The notes beneath the pieces were generated by a model. It made no database searches. It was not told where the DNA came from and saw nothing but the letters and a program-made list of their open reading frames with translations. Made by a program: the position numbers and the translations under genes. Below are positions 18,412 through 30,021 of a stretch of 64,000 nt of DNA, in pieces (the stretch's first letter is position 1; every line of letters starts with the position of its first letter). Source of the DNA: Asterias amurensis (lineage: Eukaryota; Echinodermata; Asteroidea; Forcipulatida; Asteriidae); assembly GCF_032118995.1 (NCBI RefSeq), contig NC_092665.1, positions 3,818,001 to 3,882,000 of the forward strand, read 5' to 3'.

Positions 18412-19539
18412 AAGAACCCTACATGGTTTGATTCACTGCGTGAGAGTTGGTGTTGCATGTTCTCTCCGCTAGTCTAAGCCATGAGAGTTTTTCCTCTCTC
18501 TGGAAAACTCAAACACTTGCGATTTCTGGCTGCACTATGTGTTCATAATGGGTCAATGTGGCTGGCTGTCAAACAAAGTCACCCTTGCATTTACCTTGCT
18601 GCATCCGATAATCCCAACTCAGCTGACTGACTGAAGCTAAAAGATGACAAACTAACTTAGCTTACAAACTTCAGGAAATCACAAAGAATTCTACACAAAC
18701 GACACAAAAGCCAAGACCTCTGTTGCCTTTGGTGTTTGCCTTGGTGCCTCTTTAAATGTTTGTTATAGACTTTAAGATTTTCTAATGGAAGTGCAATATG
18801 CGAAATAAAATTAAAATAGCCTTACCCCTTTAAGCAGTATTTAAATATCACCTTTCTGTTGGTTACACCGCCCTCCCCCCCCCCTCCCCAGCCACTAGAA
18901 AACAGAATTACCACTTGGGAAAGAAAACAAAGGCAAACTCTGTATTGAATGGTATTTTATTTTCTCTGCTTCCTTTTTTTTTCACTCCAGATGGATCGCA
19001 TTGCCCTGGACAGTTCAACTCATGGTGTTGAACTTGTCAAATTCAAGGACTAGCAGTCTCACCATTCATCAACTTTGAACTTCATCGCTTGAAATTATAA
19101 TGGTGAGTTCTCAAATTGTATACTCCACTCTCATCACCAATTGTCTGAATTTAGAAATTGATCATCTAATTTGTCCCTAACCAGCCCCTATTCCTAACAT
19201 GCCCTGGCCCCTCTATTCTGCCAATCTCAAGCCACGCCCCTGACATAGCAACCCCGTCTTGTCCTTTTGGACCCTTCCCCAGTTTGTTTACCTCTTCTAG
19301 TACCCCCAAACCATCCACTTTTCTGCCATTCTGTTGACCCTTTCCCATTTCATTACCCTCCTAGTGTACAGTATGCAACCATCCCAAGATCCCCAATTAG
19401 TTGTTTGCTATTTTGTAACCCCCCCCCAAAAAAAAAAAATATAAAAAAAATATGGTACCCTACCAAGTCAAATCTGTAATTTTATCCAATAATGCACCCT
19501 TTTTTATTTGCCATCTCAACCTGTCCCAAACATGATACC

Positions 19540-20540
19540 CTTCTACTTTAAAAGCACCAATCCCAAATCCCCCCCACCATGCCATTGTAACCCCACCCCA
19601 AATATCTTACCCATTCTCTACTTCAGGCCTACAAACTAAAAAAAAACAGTTTCTCTTTCTTGTCTGGGCTTTTTACAAGAAAGAAGGAGGATGGCCCTTT
19701 TTAAATCAAAGTTAAAATTTGCAAAGAAAGACTATAAGTTTTTAGGTGAAAATAATCAAACATGATGAAACTTTATAAAATAAATCTTTAAAACATTATT
19801 GAAGCAGCAGTGAAAAAAAATAAAGTGTTGGGTATTTAAGCTGTCTAAAGTATCAAACGGAAATATGTACCCCACTTTTCTACCTTTCAGAATCTGCCCC
19901 CAACATGATACCCCTTCTACTTCAATGTGTATATCTTAAGCCCACATACTTAAACAAAAAGTTTCTCGTTTTGTCTGTCTAGAAGAAAGATGGAGGCCAC
20001 TTTTTTAATCAAAGATAGCATTTTTTTCACCCAACTGGCATCTAGGTCAAAACCCTGTGTCATTACTCATTAAAAACTGCTAAATGTTAAAAAACAGATG
20101 TTTTCTGATGAAACTTTATTTAAAATATAATTAAAAACATTGATGAAGCAGAAGTGTAAAAAAAAGTGGTTTAGTTTTTAGGCGATCTAAAGTATCAATC
20201 CAAAATATGCACCCCACGTTTCTGCCTTCAGGATCCGCCCCCATGATGTTACCCCTTCTACTTCAATGTGTATCTTAGGCCTACATAATAAAAAAAACAG
20301 TTTCTCAGTTTGGATTTTTACAAGAAAGAAGAAGGCCACTTTTTTAATCCAAGATAGCATTTTGTTTCACGAAACTGGCATCTAGGTCAACTTCCTATCT
20401 AGATAATTCACACTCATTAAACAACTGCTACAAAAATGAGAATGTTAAAAAATATGTTTTTTGATGAAACTTTATTTTAAAAAACCACATGAAAAACAAT
20501 ATTGAAGCAGCGGGACCAGAAAAAGTGGTATAGTTTTTAC
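19540..20540 (+). repeat. Long tandem repeat (~310-345 bp, three decayed copies)
   Basis: Three successive copies share a CTACAAACTAAAAA-CAGTTTCTC block (about 19628, 19940 and 20278), an AAGAAAGAAGGAGG-type block, and a GCACCCCA...CTGCCTTCAGGA...CCGCCCCCA block. The last block is the ancestor-like version of the 76-bp unit amplified immediately downstream. Confidence 0.75.
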
Positions 20541-22690
20541 TTCAAATCTGTATAAATCCTATGCACCCCATTCTTCTGCCATTTAGGACCCGCCCCCAAT
20601 ATGTTACCCCTTTTACTTCAAATCTGTATCAATCCTATGCACCCCACTCTTCTGCCATTTAGGACCTGCCCCCAACATGTTACCCCTTTTACTTCAAATC
20701 TGTATCAATCCTATGCACCCCATTCTTCTGCCATTTAGGACCCGCCCCCAACATGTTACCCCTTTTACTTCAAATCTGTATAAACCCTATGCACCCCACT
20801 CTTCTGCCATTCAGGACCCACCCCCAACATGTTACCCCTTTTACTTCAAATCTGTATCAATCCTATGCACCCCATTCTTCTGCCATTTAGGACCCGCCCC
20901 CAACATGTTACCCCTTTTACTTCAAATCTGTATCAATCCTATGCACCCCACTCTTCTGCCATTCAGGACCCACCCCCAACATGTTACCCCTTTTACTTCA
21001 AATCTGTATAAACCCTATGCACCCCACTCTTCTGCCATTCAGGACCCACCCCCAATATGTTACCCCTTCTACTTCAAATCTGTATTAATCCTATGCACCC
21101 CACTTGTCTGCCATTCAGGACCCACCCCAACATGTAGGGTGTGTTTGGGTGGCACGGTTGGCTTGTGCGTAAAGCGCTCGCCTCTCACCAAGGTGACCCC
21201 GGTTCAATTCCCGGCCAGGGCCATATGTGAGTAGAGTATTGTGTTGGTTCTCTTCTGTGCCGAGAGGGTTTTCCAGACTATCCGGTTTTCCTCCCTCAGG
21301 AAAAATCAAACACTTTCGATCTTGGCTGTGCTCTGTAACATGTGGTCATAATGGGTTGATGTGGTTGGCAGCTTTATGCGCCCTTGCATGCCTGCTTCTC
21401 GAACACGTTGTAGAAGCGTCCTTCACAATTCAGCTCTTAGCTGTGAGTAAGGATGATTAGCCCCCCCCCCACCCCTTCTACTTCAAACCTGTATCAATAC
21501 AGTATGCCCCCCCTTGTCTGCCAACAGGACCCGCCCCAAACATTTTACCCCCAAGCTTCTACTTCAAATCTGTATCAATCCAATATGCACCCCCTTGTTT
21601 GACATTCAGACCCCGCCCCCAACATGTTACCCTTTCTACTTCAAATCTGTATCAATCCAATATGCCCCCCTTGTCTGCCAACAGACCCGCCCCAACATTT
21701 TACCCCCAAGCTTCTACTTCAAATCTGTATCAATCCAATATGCACCCCACTTGTCTGCCATTGAAGACCCGCCCCCACCTTTTTACCCCTTTTACTTTAA
21801 ATCTGTATCAATCCTATGCACCCCACTTGTCTGACATTCAGGACCCGCCCCCAACATATTACCCCTTCTACTTCAAATTTGTATCAATCCAATATGCACC
21901 CCACTTGTCTGCCATTGAAGACCCGCCCCCACCTTTTTACCCCTTTTACTTTAAATCTGTATCAATCCTATGCACCCCACTTGTCTGACATTCAGGACCC
22001 GCCCCCAACATATTACCCCTTCTACTTCAAATCTGTATCAATCCTATGCACCCCACTTGTCTGACATTCAGGACCCGCCCCCAACATATTACCCCTTCTA
22101 CTTCAAATCTGTATCAATACAATATGCACCCCCTTGTCTGCCATTCAGGACCCGCCCCCAACATATTACCCCTTCTACTTCAAATCTGTACCAATCCTAT
22201 GCACCCCACTTGTCTGACATTCAGGACCCGCCCCCAACATATTACCCTTTCTACTTCAACTATGTATCAATCCAATATGCCCCCCTTGTCTGCCAACAGA
22301 CCCGCCCCAACATTTTACCCCCAAGCTTCTACTTCAAATCTGTATCAATCCAATATGCACCCCACTTGTCTGCCATTCAGGACCTGCCCCCAATGTATTA
22401 CCCCCTTCTACTTCAAATCTGTATAAATCCTATGCACTCCACTTGTCTGACATTCAGGACCCGCCCCCAAACATATTACCACACTTCTACTTCAAATCTG
22501 TATCAATCCTATGCACCCACCCCAACATGTTGTTACCCCTTCTATTTAAAATCTGTCACCAACCCACATGCACCCCCTGTCTGCCATTCAGGACCAACCC
22601 CCACCATGTTACCCCTTCTTTACTTCAAATCTGTATCAACCCAAAACTAGACCCCCTTGTCCGCTATTGACCCACCCCCAACATGTTACG
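20539..22690 (+). repeat. 76-bp minisatellite
   Basis: Repeat of 76 bp (for example ACTTCAAATCTGTATCAATC at 20691 and again at 20767). Each unit also carries CTATGCACCCCACT, CTGCCATTCAGGACCCGCCC and CAACATGTTACCCC. The array is interrupted by a SINE at about 21135-21460, and more divergent units follow. Because 76 is not a multiple of 3, the array is open in rotating frames, which produces long spurious reading frames. Confidence 0.95.
21135..21460 (+). mobile_element. SINE (tRNA-derived head) inside the 76-bp array
   Basis: Starts with a tRNA-like segment holding Pol III box-like sequences (GTGCGTAAAGCGCTCGCCTC and GGTTCAATTCCCGGCCAGGG). A body follows, shared with 60882-61175 and, in decayed form, 18425-18612 (TCATAATGGGTTGATGTGG, GCGAGTAAGG-type end). 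The tRNA part lacks a complete cloverleaf, so it is not called as a gene. Confidence 0.8.
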
Positions 22691-23777
22691 CCTTCAAAAC
22701 TGTAGGCCTATCAACCAGAAATGTAAAAAGTATGTCTTTAAACAAAGAATTATATTCCGCACTGCTTATTAATAAGAAATAGATTGTACCTCATCTGAGT
22801 TTCTTAAAGGGAATACCAAAAAACACTGCATCTCTATTCGGTCATGGAACTACATTTATAAGATTTTATAGTTAAACACTTTTAGAAAATGAAAGTTTAT
22901 GGCGGGCATAAACCCCCGCCTTCCAGCAAACAATTTGTACGCTTGTGAAAATGTTGATAATCATGAACCAGGCACCTCATCAGTTTAGTTTACAGGGTAC
23001 ATACATCTAAAAACTGATCTAATTGTCACCCACAAAATGATGAAATCATGAACAACAATTTATTTAGCCTAACAGGGTACAATGATTTGCCTATGATCAT
23101 ATTGCCTGGGGTATACACACAGTACTAGAGTGGGGGCGGGGAGGGGGCTGGGATCGACTTCAAATCTGTTTCCACTTTTGTTCTTGACCCGTCCCAAATA
23201 TTACTTCCTCTTGTATCTCAACCCGTTGCTAATACCTTGTACTTTAGTGTTTTATGCTGTACCACCAAATGGTATCCCTTGGCTGATGGCAGTGGATGAG
23301 GCCACTAGACAGTGGTTGCTTCACAGTATATTGGATACATATAAGGTTTTGTTCTTGATGAGGCGAGAAGAGATGCACACCAATTGTCTGTCAGTCTAGA
23401 CCCATCCCCTTATGATCACCCCTTATAAGATGTACAACACTTATCTACCAATCTGGATCCACCGCCATTCATCAGCCCCCTACTACGAACTGAGTTACTT
23501 GTATACAATATAATAATAATAATACAAAGCGTTTATATAGCGCTCTACGGAGAACAGAGCGCTTTACATGAGACTAGGACAAAAAGAAAAACAAACGAAC
23601 TAGGATTGGTTGGGGAAACAGAAATGTCTTGAGGAGGCTTTTGAACACAGGCAAAGAGATCACCTCTCGCAGACCCGCATGGAGCTCATTCCATAGGCGA
23701 GGGGCAGCAACTGTATTCCTCTTGCACGACATGTTATTCATGCATTCATTTTGTCCTTTGAATATTTTTGTTTATAG
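22691..23777 (+). other. Intron with decayed array sequence
   Basis: No exon seen. It contains further decayed traces of the CCACCCC-rich array (about 23130-23490) and a TATATAGCGCTCTACGGAGAACAGAGCGCTTTACAT-like dispersed repeat edge near 23530. It falls in the intron before the putative exon at 23778. Confidence 0.4.
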
Positions 23778-23938
23778 AACACTCAAGATGATGACAAGCA
23801 TTGGGATAAAAGATGCGCCCGCCTGACTGAAGAGAGCCTGTGAGATGCTGCCTCGTCATGACTTCAAATACGCCATCTTCTCACCGTCTCAAGCTAAATT
23901 CAGTTCAACTTTACGATTCATATCAATACTAAGATAAG

Positions 23939-26720
23939 GTACGTCTCATGTAGTGAGTTTTAATTATTGTAAAAAGATCTGTTTACAGGGACTCTTATTT
24001 AAAAGACATCAGACATCAGTCTTTACTGTTTACAACTTGATACAAAGTTGATATTTGTTTCAAAAGCTATGAATTTAATTCAAAGCAAAGTGTGGTGCGT
24101 AAACAGATCTTTACCATGTAAAGTCCTATGACTGCTTATGTGATTGCTGAATATTGTCATGTACATTTTATAACTCCTTTGATTCATCAGGCCTGATACT
24201 TTGCGGAGACAAATTACGCAGCAATTGCCTCCATGCACACGGTCTTGGTCATTGCCTTGGCGCCCAAAATGTTCCGGTACTTATTTAAATTTCCCTCATA
24301 CTCGTTTTACTGAGCAAAAGCTGCCTTGCCCTTACAAGAATGAAACATCAGGCCTGAATCAAGGTTAACGAAATGCAGAAATCAACAGGGTAACATTTTT
24401 TACTGAATACAAAGCAATGAAATGAAAAGTCATGCAACCTCGTTGCAGTATGCATGCATGGTATGGGTATATGTAAAGTTAACACAATTTTTACAAAGGT
24501 CAGACAGAGTTAAAACAGGTTTTAAATACTTAGTTTGGTTGTATATGGGGTAAATATGATGTATTTGTATCATGCGTGATGATATTTATCTGCAAAACAT
24601 TGTACGAACCGAGCAGGGCCTTATGTTTTAACCATAATCATAATGTATGGAAACTTAGAGTGAACATCTGCATTTCCACAAAGTTAGATGCTTTAGTACA
24701 TAAAGTACTGTATTGTATCTTTCCACCATTTTATCTTAAAAAGTAGATTCTGCAAAGCCACGAGAACCCAAAATACAGAGTTATATAATTTCTTTGGATT
24801 TCTTTAATGTATTTAACTTGGAAATTTGGCAATGCAGATGGTCGTTCTAAGCTTCCATACAATTTTTAGCAACAGGTTTGAAGTCTGGCGCCTCGTCTCT
24901 TAGTGCTATTACAACACCATTCTGAATGTAGGTACCAGACTAAATTCTTCACACACTTGTTTAATATAGCTTATGTTATCAAGATTCTTGTGTATAAAAA
25001 GGCCCTTTTTAACAAGCTAATTAAATAAAACAGCTTCTGAATTCAAAGTTGAGTGGAGCATACTATCTGTTACACTTGAAAATAAGAAGTTAGAAGTTAT
25101 GAACGCTTGTTCTGTGCATTTAAATTGATGTAAATAAGAGTTATAGCATGTACAATGTACGCTAAGTGCCGTCTTAGAGTTATAATAAGCAATTTTTTCT
25201 TTAAAAAGACACTTTCCTGTGAGAATTTTTGTTACCAGAACTCGTATACCATGTAGAATGTTAATAGGGCACTCTGGAGTGTATTCCATACTGTTTTAGG
25301 GGTGTTTTGGAGGGTTTCAACTGTCAAGTTTTGAAATTTTCAGTTATTTTTAGAGTGTTTTTGGCAAAAAAAAAAAGTTCGAATAAAAATTAACGAGCAT
25401 GCGTTTCAGGCGATTTTAAGAAAATGATTTACCAAAAAAAAAAATTTAGTGGTGATTTTTGCAAATTTTTACAATTTTGGATTTTCTTTAATGGAAAATA
25501 AAAAAAATTAACGAGCGTACGTTTCAGGCGATTTTAAGAAAATCATTCACCGTTAATTTTCATTTTTTTTTTTTTTTTTATTAAAAAGTAAATAAAATTT
25601 AATTAAAAAAAAAATCTCGCCTCCACTTTCCTTCCTACCCGGTCCACCTCTCCCCCTCTCTCTCTCTCCGGGTCCACGCCTCCCCCTGGTGTATCTCCGC
25701 CTTGTTGCCTCCTCGTCGTGGTCCGGGGTCCGTGGGCGTTCCTCTGGTGTCTCCATGGTGGTAGTGTCCTGGCCGGGGCTCGAACCCGCACAGATGTCTC
25801 CAGTGTAGTCCTCCAAAGCCGTCTCCTTATCCGCTAGGCTATGGCGTCTTCCGGGTTGGAAAAAATTTTTTCGATGTGGTAAACATTAGAACGAAATTTG
25901 ATGTACACATGTATTATACGCGTAAATACAGGGTAGCGATTCAGTCGTAAAAAGAGCGCCCTCTTGTGGCTATATTAATTAATATGTAATTAATAGTGCC
26001 AAAACAATTAATATTGCCACAAGAGGGCGCGCTCTCTCAAAAAAAATTCTTGAATCAAGACTACGAATCAATAGCCTACTCGGCCACATGGAAACATAAA
26101 CTTGTTGTCTGTTTTGTTTTTAATATAAAATTTAATACGTTTTTATTTTATTTTTTATTTTATTTAATAAGCTAAGATTGCCTAATGTGCACATGTTTGT
26201 TTCATTTTGTGAAGTCAAATAAATCTTTTGAACAAATAAATACAGGTTTGGCAACAAAATAATGACAATCAGACAAAAAAACATGTTTAGATTCATAGTG
26301 TACCATTTTAATTATTTGGATAATTTCAATACAGTTTAAAATGCTACAACATGAATTATCGTTAATCATTCATTTTTGATTAAATCTAGAATATCTATAA
26401 TCAGCTAATATCTATAATCAGCTTTTTACCATTAAATTATTGACATAAATAATACTACTCTGATGTGGAAATAATTGTGCCAATATTAATGACATGGATC
26501 ATGAATAAGTAGGCCAACACTGAAACTAAAAATGCTTATTGGTAGGTGGTGACCATTTCAAAGTCCTACAAAAAATGTCATTTGATAATTGCAAGTTTGA
26601 CATGGATAACTAAATACATGTAGGTAAAACTTGTCTTCTCAAACCCTTGAGCCCATTATTTTGTTTAAATTATCTATTAAGCTTAGAACAGTCATTACTG
26701 GATATTTGTGATTATCGTCC
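23939..26720. other. Intergenic or intronic stretch without supported genes
   Basis: A+T-rich. It holds one copy of the GCCTGATACTT...GCCTT dispersed repeat (24189-24356), a duplicated TTAACGAGC..GTTTCAGGCGATTTTAAGAA segment (about 25390 and 25508), a C-rich tract (25615-25850) whose sense of coding is doubtful, and an inverted-repeat element at 25931-26067. Confidence 0.4.
25931..26067. mobile_element. Small inverted-repeat element with CTCF-like ends
   Basis: GAGCGCCCTCTTGTGGC at about 25953 is mirrored by GCCACAAGAGGGCGCGCTC at about 26014, within longer imperfect ends. Both arms match the CTCF core consensus in opposite orientations. Confidence 0.6.
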
Positions 26721-27046
26721 TTAAAGGCACTGGACATTATTGGTAATGACTCAAAATAATTGTTAGCATAAAACTTTACGAACAAGCAATGGCATAAGGA
26801 AGTTTTTGAGAAAGAGGTTATTTCTCACCCAAATACTAAAAAACTTCAGGCCTGAAGCCTTTTATTATAAGCACATAAACTTAGTGCATGCATCAAGGGT
26901 GTTTTTTTCTTTCATTAATTTCTTGCAGCTTTGATGAACAGTTGAGTAAAAATTTTCACAGGTTTGTTATTTTAAGCATATTTTGGGAAACACCAAGTGA
27001 GAATACTGGTCTTTGAAAATGACCAAATGTGTCCAGTGCCTTCAAG
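26721..27046. mobile_element. MITE family A
   Basis: Ends TTAAAGGCACTGGACATTAT and TGTGTCCAGTGCCTTCAA; the central hairpin is decayed. Confidence 0.85.
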
Positions 27047-27057
27047 GTATAACAGTT

Positions 27058-27255
27058 AAGGTAATGTCACACTGGGCACATTTTACAGGCAACTTGGAGG
27101 CAACCAGGCACAAGGAACACTTTGGCAGCATAAATATACATTTTTCTTGTAAATCACAATCCCCTAGGTAATAATAACTGAAATGCGAATGAATTTTCTT
27201 TTTAAAGATTGCCTGGAACTGGTTGCCTGTAAATTCCCCAGTGTGACACAACCTT
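27058..27255. mobile_element. MITE with AAGGT(A)TGTCACACTGGG ends
   Basis: AAGGTAATGTCACACTGGG at the left is matched by CCCAGTGTGACACAACCTT at the right, 198 bp overall. Inner inverted segments (ACAGGCAACTTGGAGGCAAC and GCCTGGAACTGGTTGCCTGT) extend the pairing. Confidence 0.75.
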
Positions 27256-27334
27256 AAATCTCAAATTGTTTTTTTTCCGACTAAGATTCTCTTTACTACA
27301 AAATTTGCACAAATCAGATTACACAATCTTATTG

Positions 27335-27530
27335 TCCATGTAGAAATCAGAAGTTAATGTCCACGAAGGACTCTGACAGTGCTGTCCATGTAGGAATCAG
27401 ATGTTGATGTCCATGTAAGAAACCCCATGTTGCTGTCCATGTAGGAATCCAAACGTAGCTGCCCGATGTAGGAATCACAAGCAGATGGCAATGTTGGAAT
27501 CAAACATCACAAGCCCATTTAAGAATTGGC
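27335..27530. repeat. ~26-bp imperfect tandem repeat
   Basis: About seven copies of CATGTAGGAATCAGATGTTG plus GATGTC-type ends. The array begins just 3' (- strand) of an acceptor-like TTTGTGTACAG at 27539-27549, so it would lie in a terminal exon of the - strand putative transcript. Confidence 0.7.
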
Positions 27531-28385
27531 TGTCTGACCTGTACACAAAAATGAAAACCACAAAAATTACGTCAATAATATGTCATGAATGATATGTAGA
27601 AAGCACACTGTATTAATCCTATCGAGCTATAGTAAACTTTCCTGGGCCCAATTTCATGGCGCTGCTTACTGCCAGTTCTGTGCTTCACCATTATTTGCTT
27701 ACAGGGCAAGCCCCAAATTTCTGTGCTAGCTGTGTAAGCAAAGATTGTCTAGTAATGTGGAGTCAAAATTCCCTACTTACTGAAATACGCTTACAAGTTG
27801 TACATGCAGAATTACTTGCTTCCCTAACCGCCAATGTTTATGGCCCTGTTTTGAATGAAACCTTTTGTAAAACTATATTCACCATCAATAATGGCTAAAC
27901 TGTCCCAATTTTATTTTATTTTATTGTTTCTAAACAATCTGTGACAAGTTTCTCATAAGCAAGTATGTACATAAAAGTATGTTAAACTGTGCAATAAATG
28001 ATATGCCACAAGAAACATTCCATTTCTCAATAATAAATCTTTTACATTTTAAACTAAAGCAAGCAAATTTGGCATTTGACCAAAATATTTATTCCCAATA
28101 AATATTGAGTTGTGTTTGAAGAATAAAATTATGTTTGTCATACCCATTAACTGCTTAATGTCCATATGTGTGTACAAAATCAAGAGAGAGAAAAAAATTG
28201 TTTCTCCAAGAATTGTTCAAATTGTTCCAGAAGAAACTTGGGAAATTTTTGTTTCTTAGATGCAATCACTGTTCAAAAAATTATGCAAAAATTATGCAAA
28301 GAATTGTTTAAACTACACATCAATCTCTTAAAATGTTAGGGTAAGTGTTGAACAAATGGGGTTTTGATTAGATTTGGAAATCGGG

Positions 28386-28777
28386 TCAAAGGCAGTGGAC
28401 ACTATTGGTAATTGTCAAAGACCAGTCTTCTCACTTGGTGTATCTCAACATATGCATAAAATAACAAACCTGTGAAAATTTGAGCTTAATTGGTCGTCGA
28501 AGTTGCGAGATAAAAATGAAAAAGAAAAACGCCTTGTCACACGAAGTTGTGTGCTTTCAGATGCTTGATTTCGAGACCCCAAATTCTAAATCTGAGGTCT
28601 CAAAATTAAATTCACAGAAAATTACTTCTTTCTCGAAAACTACGTCACTTCAGAGGGAGCCGTTTCTTACCATGTTTTAACCCATCAACCTCTCCCTATT
28701 ACTCGTTACCAAGTGAGGTTTTATGCAAAAAAAAAAAATAGTTTTGAGTAATTACCAATAGTGTCCACTGCCTTTAA
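28386..28777. mobile_element. MITE family A
   Basis: Well-preserved copy in opposite orientation to the one at 4038. Contains GACCAGTCTTCTCACTTGGT and ends TAGTGTCCACTGCCTTTAA. Confidence 0.9.
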
Positions 28778-29100
28778 GGTTAGAAATTGGAATTTTGAAA
28801 TAACATGTATCACAACAAAACATTTGTATCCAAGGGAAAAAATTATTTGAAAAAGTTTACCCCTGATAAAATTTATGTTCAATGACCCTTGGTATAAATA
28901 GTTGGGGAAAAGTCAGAGAATTTTAGGTGATTGGTTTCAGCATTAAAAAAAGTAAAAATTGGATGAGAAAGATGTGTGCCTCAAGTGAAGATACAGCTGT
29001 CATAGAACAGGGTCCTGACTTAAGGAAGGTTGTCCTAAACAAACTCACAGCCAAGCCATGATGATCAGGATAAGTGTACTGGCATATCATGTTTACTCAC

Positions 29101-29175
29101 CCTGTTTAAGATGTAATGAAGATGTTCACACTGTAGCATGACCCTTGATTGACCTTGACCACGAACAACAGCACA
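29101..29175 (-). other. Candidate - strand exon (75 nt)
   Basis: Acceptor TTTTTACTAG and donor GTGAGT flank 75 nt that are open in one frame (CAVVRGQGQSRVMLQCEHLH...). With the acceptor at 27539 it may form downstream exons of the - strand transcript starting near 31156. However, its link to the exon at 30131 would need a weak donor before that exon's stop. It may instead be untranslated. Confidence 0.3.
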
Positions 29176-29399
29176 CTAGTAAAAAAAAAGTTATAAATTG
29201 TATTCAAAAGAGATAAAATTGTAGAAGAAACCAACAGAGGAAAAACAATATTATCAAGTGAAAGCCAGCAAACATTTTTATTTGATTTGTATAAAGTTAG
29301 ATTTGAAGATTGTTTTGGAAAAAAAACCTTAGAACTTCACACAGGTTTGATAAGAAAAAAAAGGTAAAAGAACTTTTAAACTTGACTGGAAGCAAATTG

Positions 29400-29960
29400 T
29401 GTTCATCAAAATACCTTTACCAGAAATTACGTTTCTCAAAACACCTTAAAGAAAATTATGTTTCTCTAAACACCTTAACACAAATTATGTCTTTCAAAAC
29501 ACCATTTTTAACAATGTTTCTCACAATACCTTAAAAAACGAAAATTCACAAAAAACCTTAAAAATTAATTATTTTTCTCAGAATACCACCAAAAATATCC
29601 TGTTTATAAAAACACCTTTAAACAATTTTTAACAAAAATTGAAAAAAGTATTTCAATAACAAACAGAAAAACTGTAAAAAACAAAAGCTGAACAAAAGCT
29701 GAACAAAGTACATATAAAAAAAGGTCTGGTGAAAAGGAAATACTTTTTGTTCCTTTCAAAATATTTTTTTGTAGTTTATGGGGAAACAACATGGATTAAA
29801 AATATCTATTGTATACACTTCACTGGAAAAAAAAATACCTTGAGCTCAAAATACCTTGAGCAGAAAATGTTGTTTCTCAAAATACCTTAAAAAAAAAGTT
29901 TCTCAAACCACCTTAAAAAATATTTATGTTTCTCCAAATACCTTTAAATGTCACAACTCA
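29400..29960 (-). repeat. Tandem repeat of a donor-like AAGGTATTTTGAGAAAC unit
   Basis: Read on the - strand, about eleven irregular copies of TTTAAGGTATTTTGAGAAAC plus an A/T spacer (29830-29950 and 29400-29600). Several copies contain AAG/GTATTT, a passable 5' splice site. Confidence 0.7.
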
Positions 29961-30021
29961 GAGATGAAACTAAGCATCCATGTTGGAGAGGTGCTGGTTG
30001 ACTGGTTAGTAGGCAGTTCTC

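Larger units (their letters stand above)
17644..23938 (+). ncRNA. Putative spliced transcript with short ORFs
   Basis: Exon candidates are about 17630-17714 (donor GTAAGT), 18991-19102 (acceptor TTTTTTTTCACTCCAG, donor GTGAGT) and 23778-23938 (acceptor TTTGTTTATAG, donor GTACGT). The first ATG gives 52 codons starting MCTVKMSSARCVCSNSKCYH and stopping in exon 2. A second ATG at 17694 gives 27 codons ending MDRIALDSSTHGVELVKFKD. An ATG closing exon 2 reads into exon 3 as MNTQDDDKHWDKRCARLTEE and stops soon after. No long frame crosses all three exons, so this is either a long noncoding RNA or a small-ORF gene; I recognise no product. Confidence 0.35.

Noticed and set aside
20677..22650. Long open frames of 100-226 codons rich in PFYFKSV and CHSGP-like words
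   Set aside because: They are products of the 76-bp array read in rotating frames; sequence repeats exactly with the DNA unit and has no coding signature.
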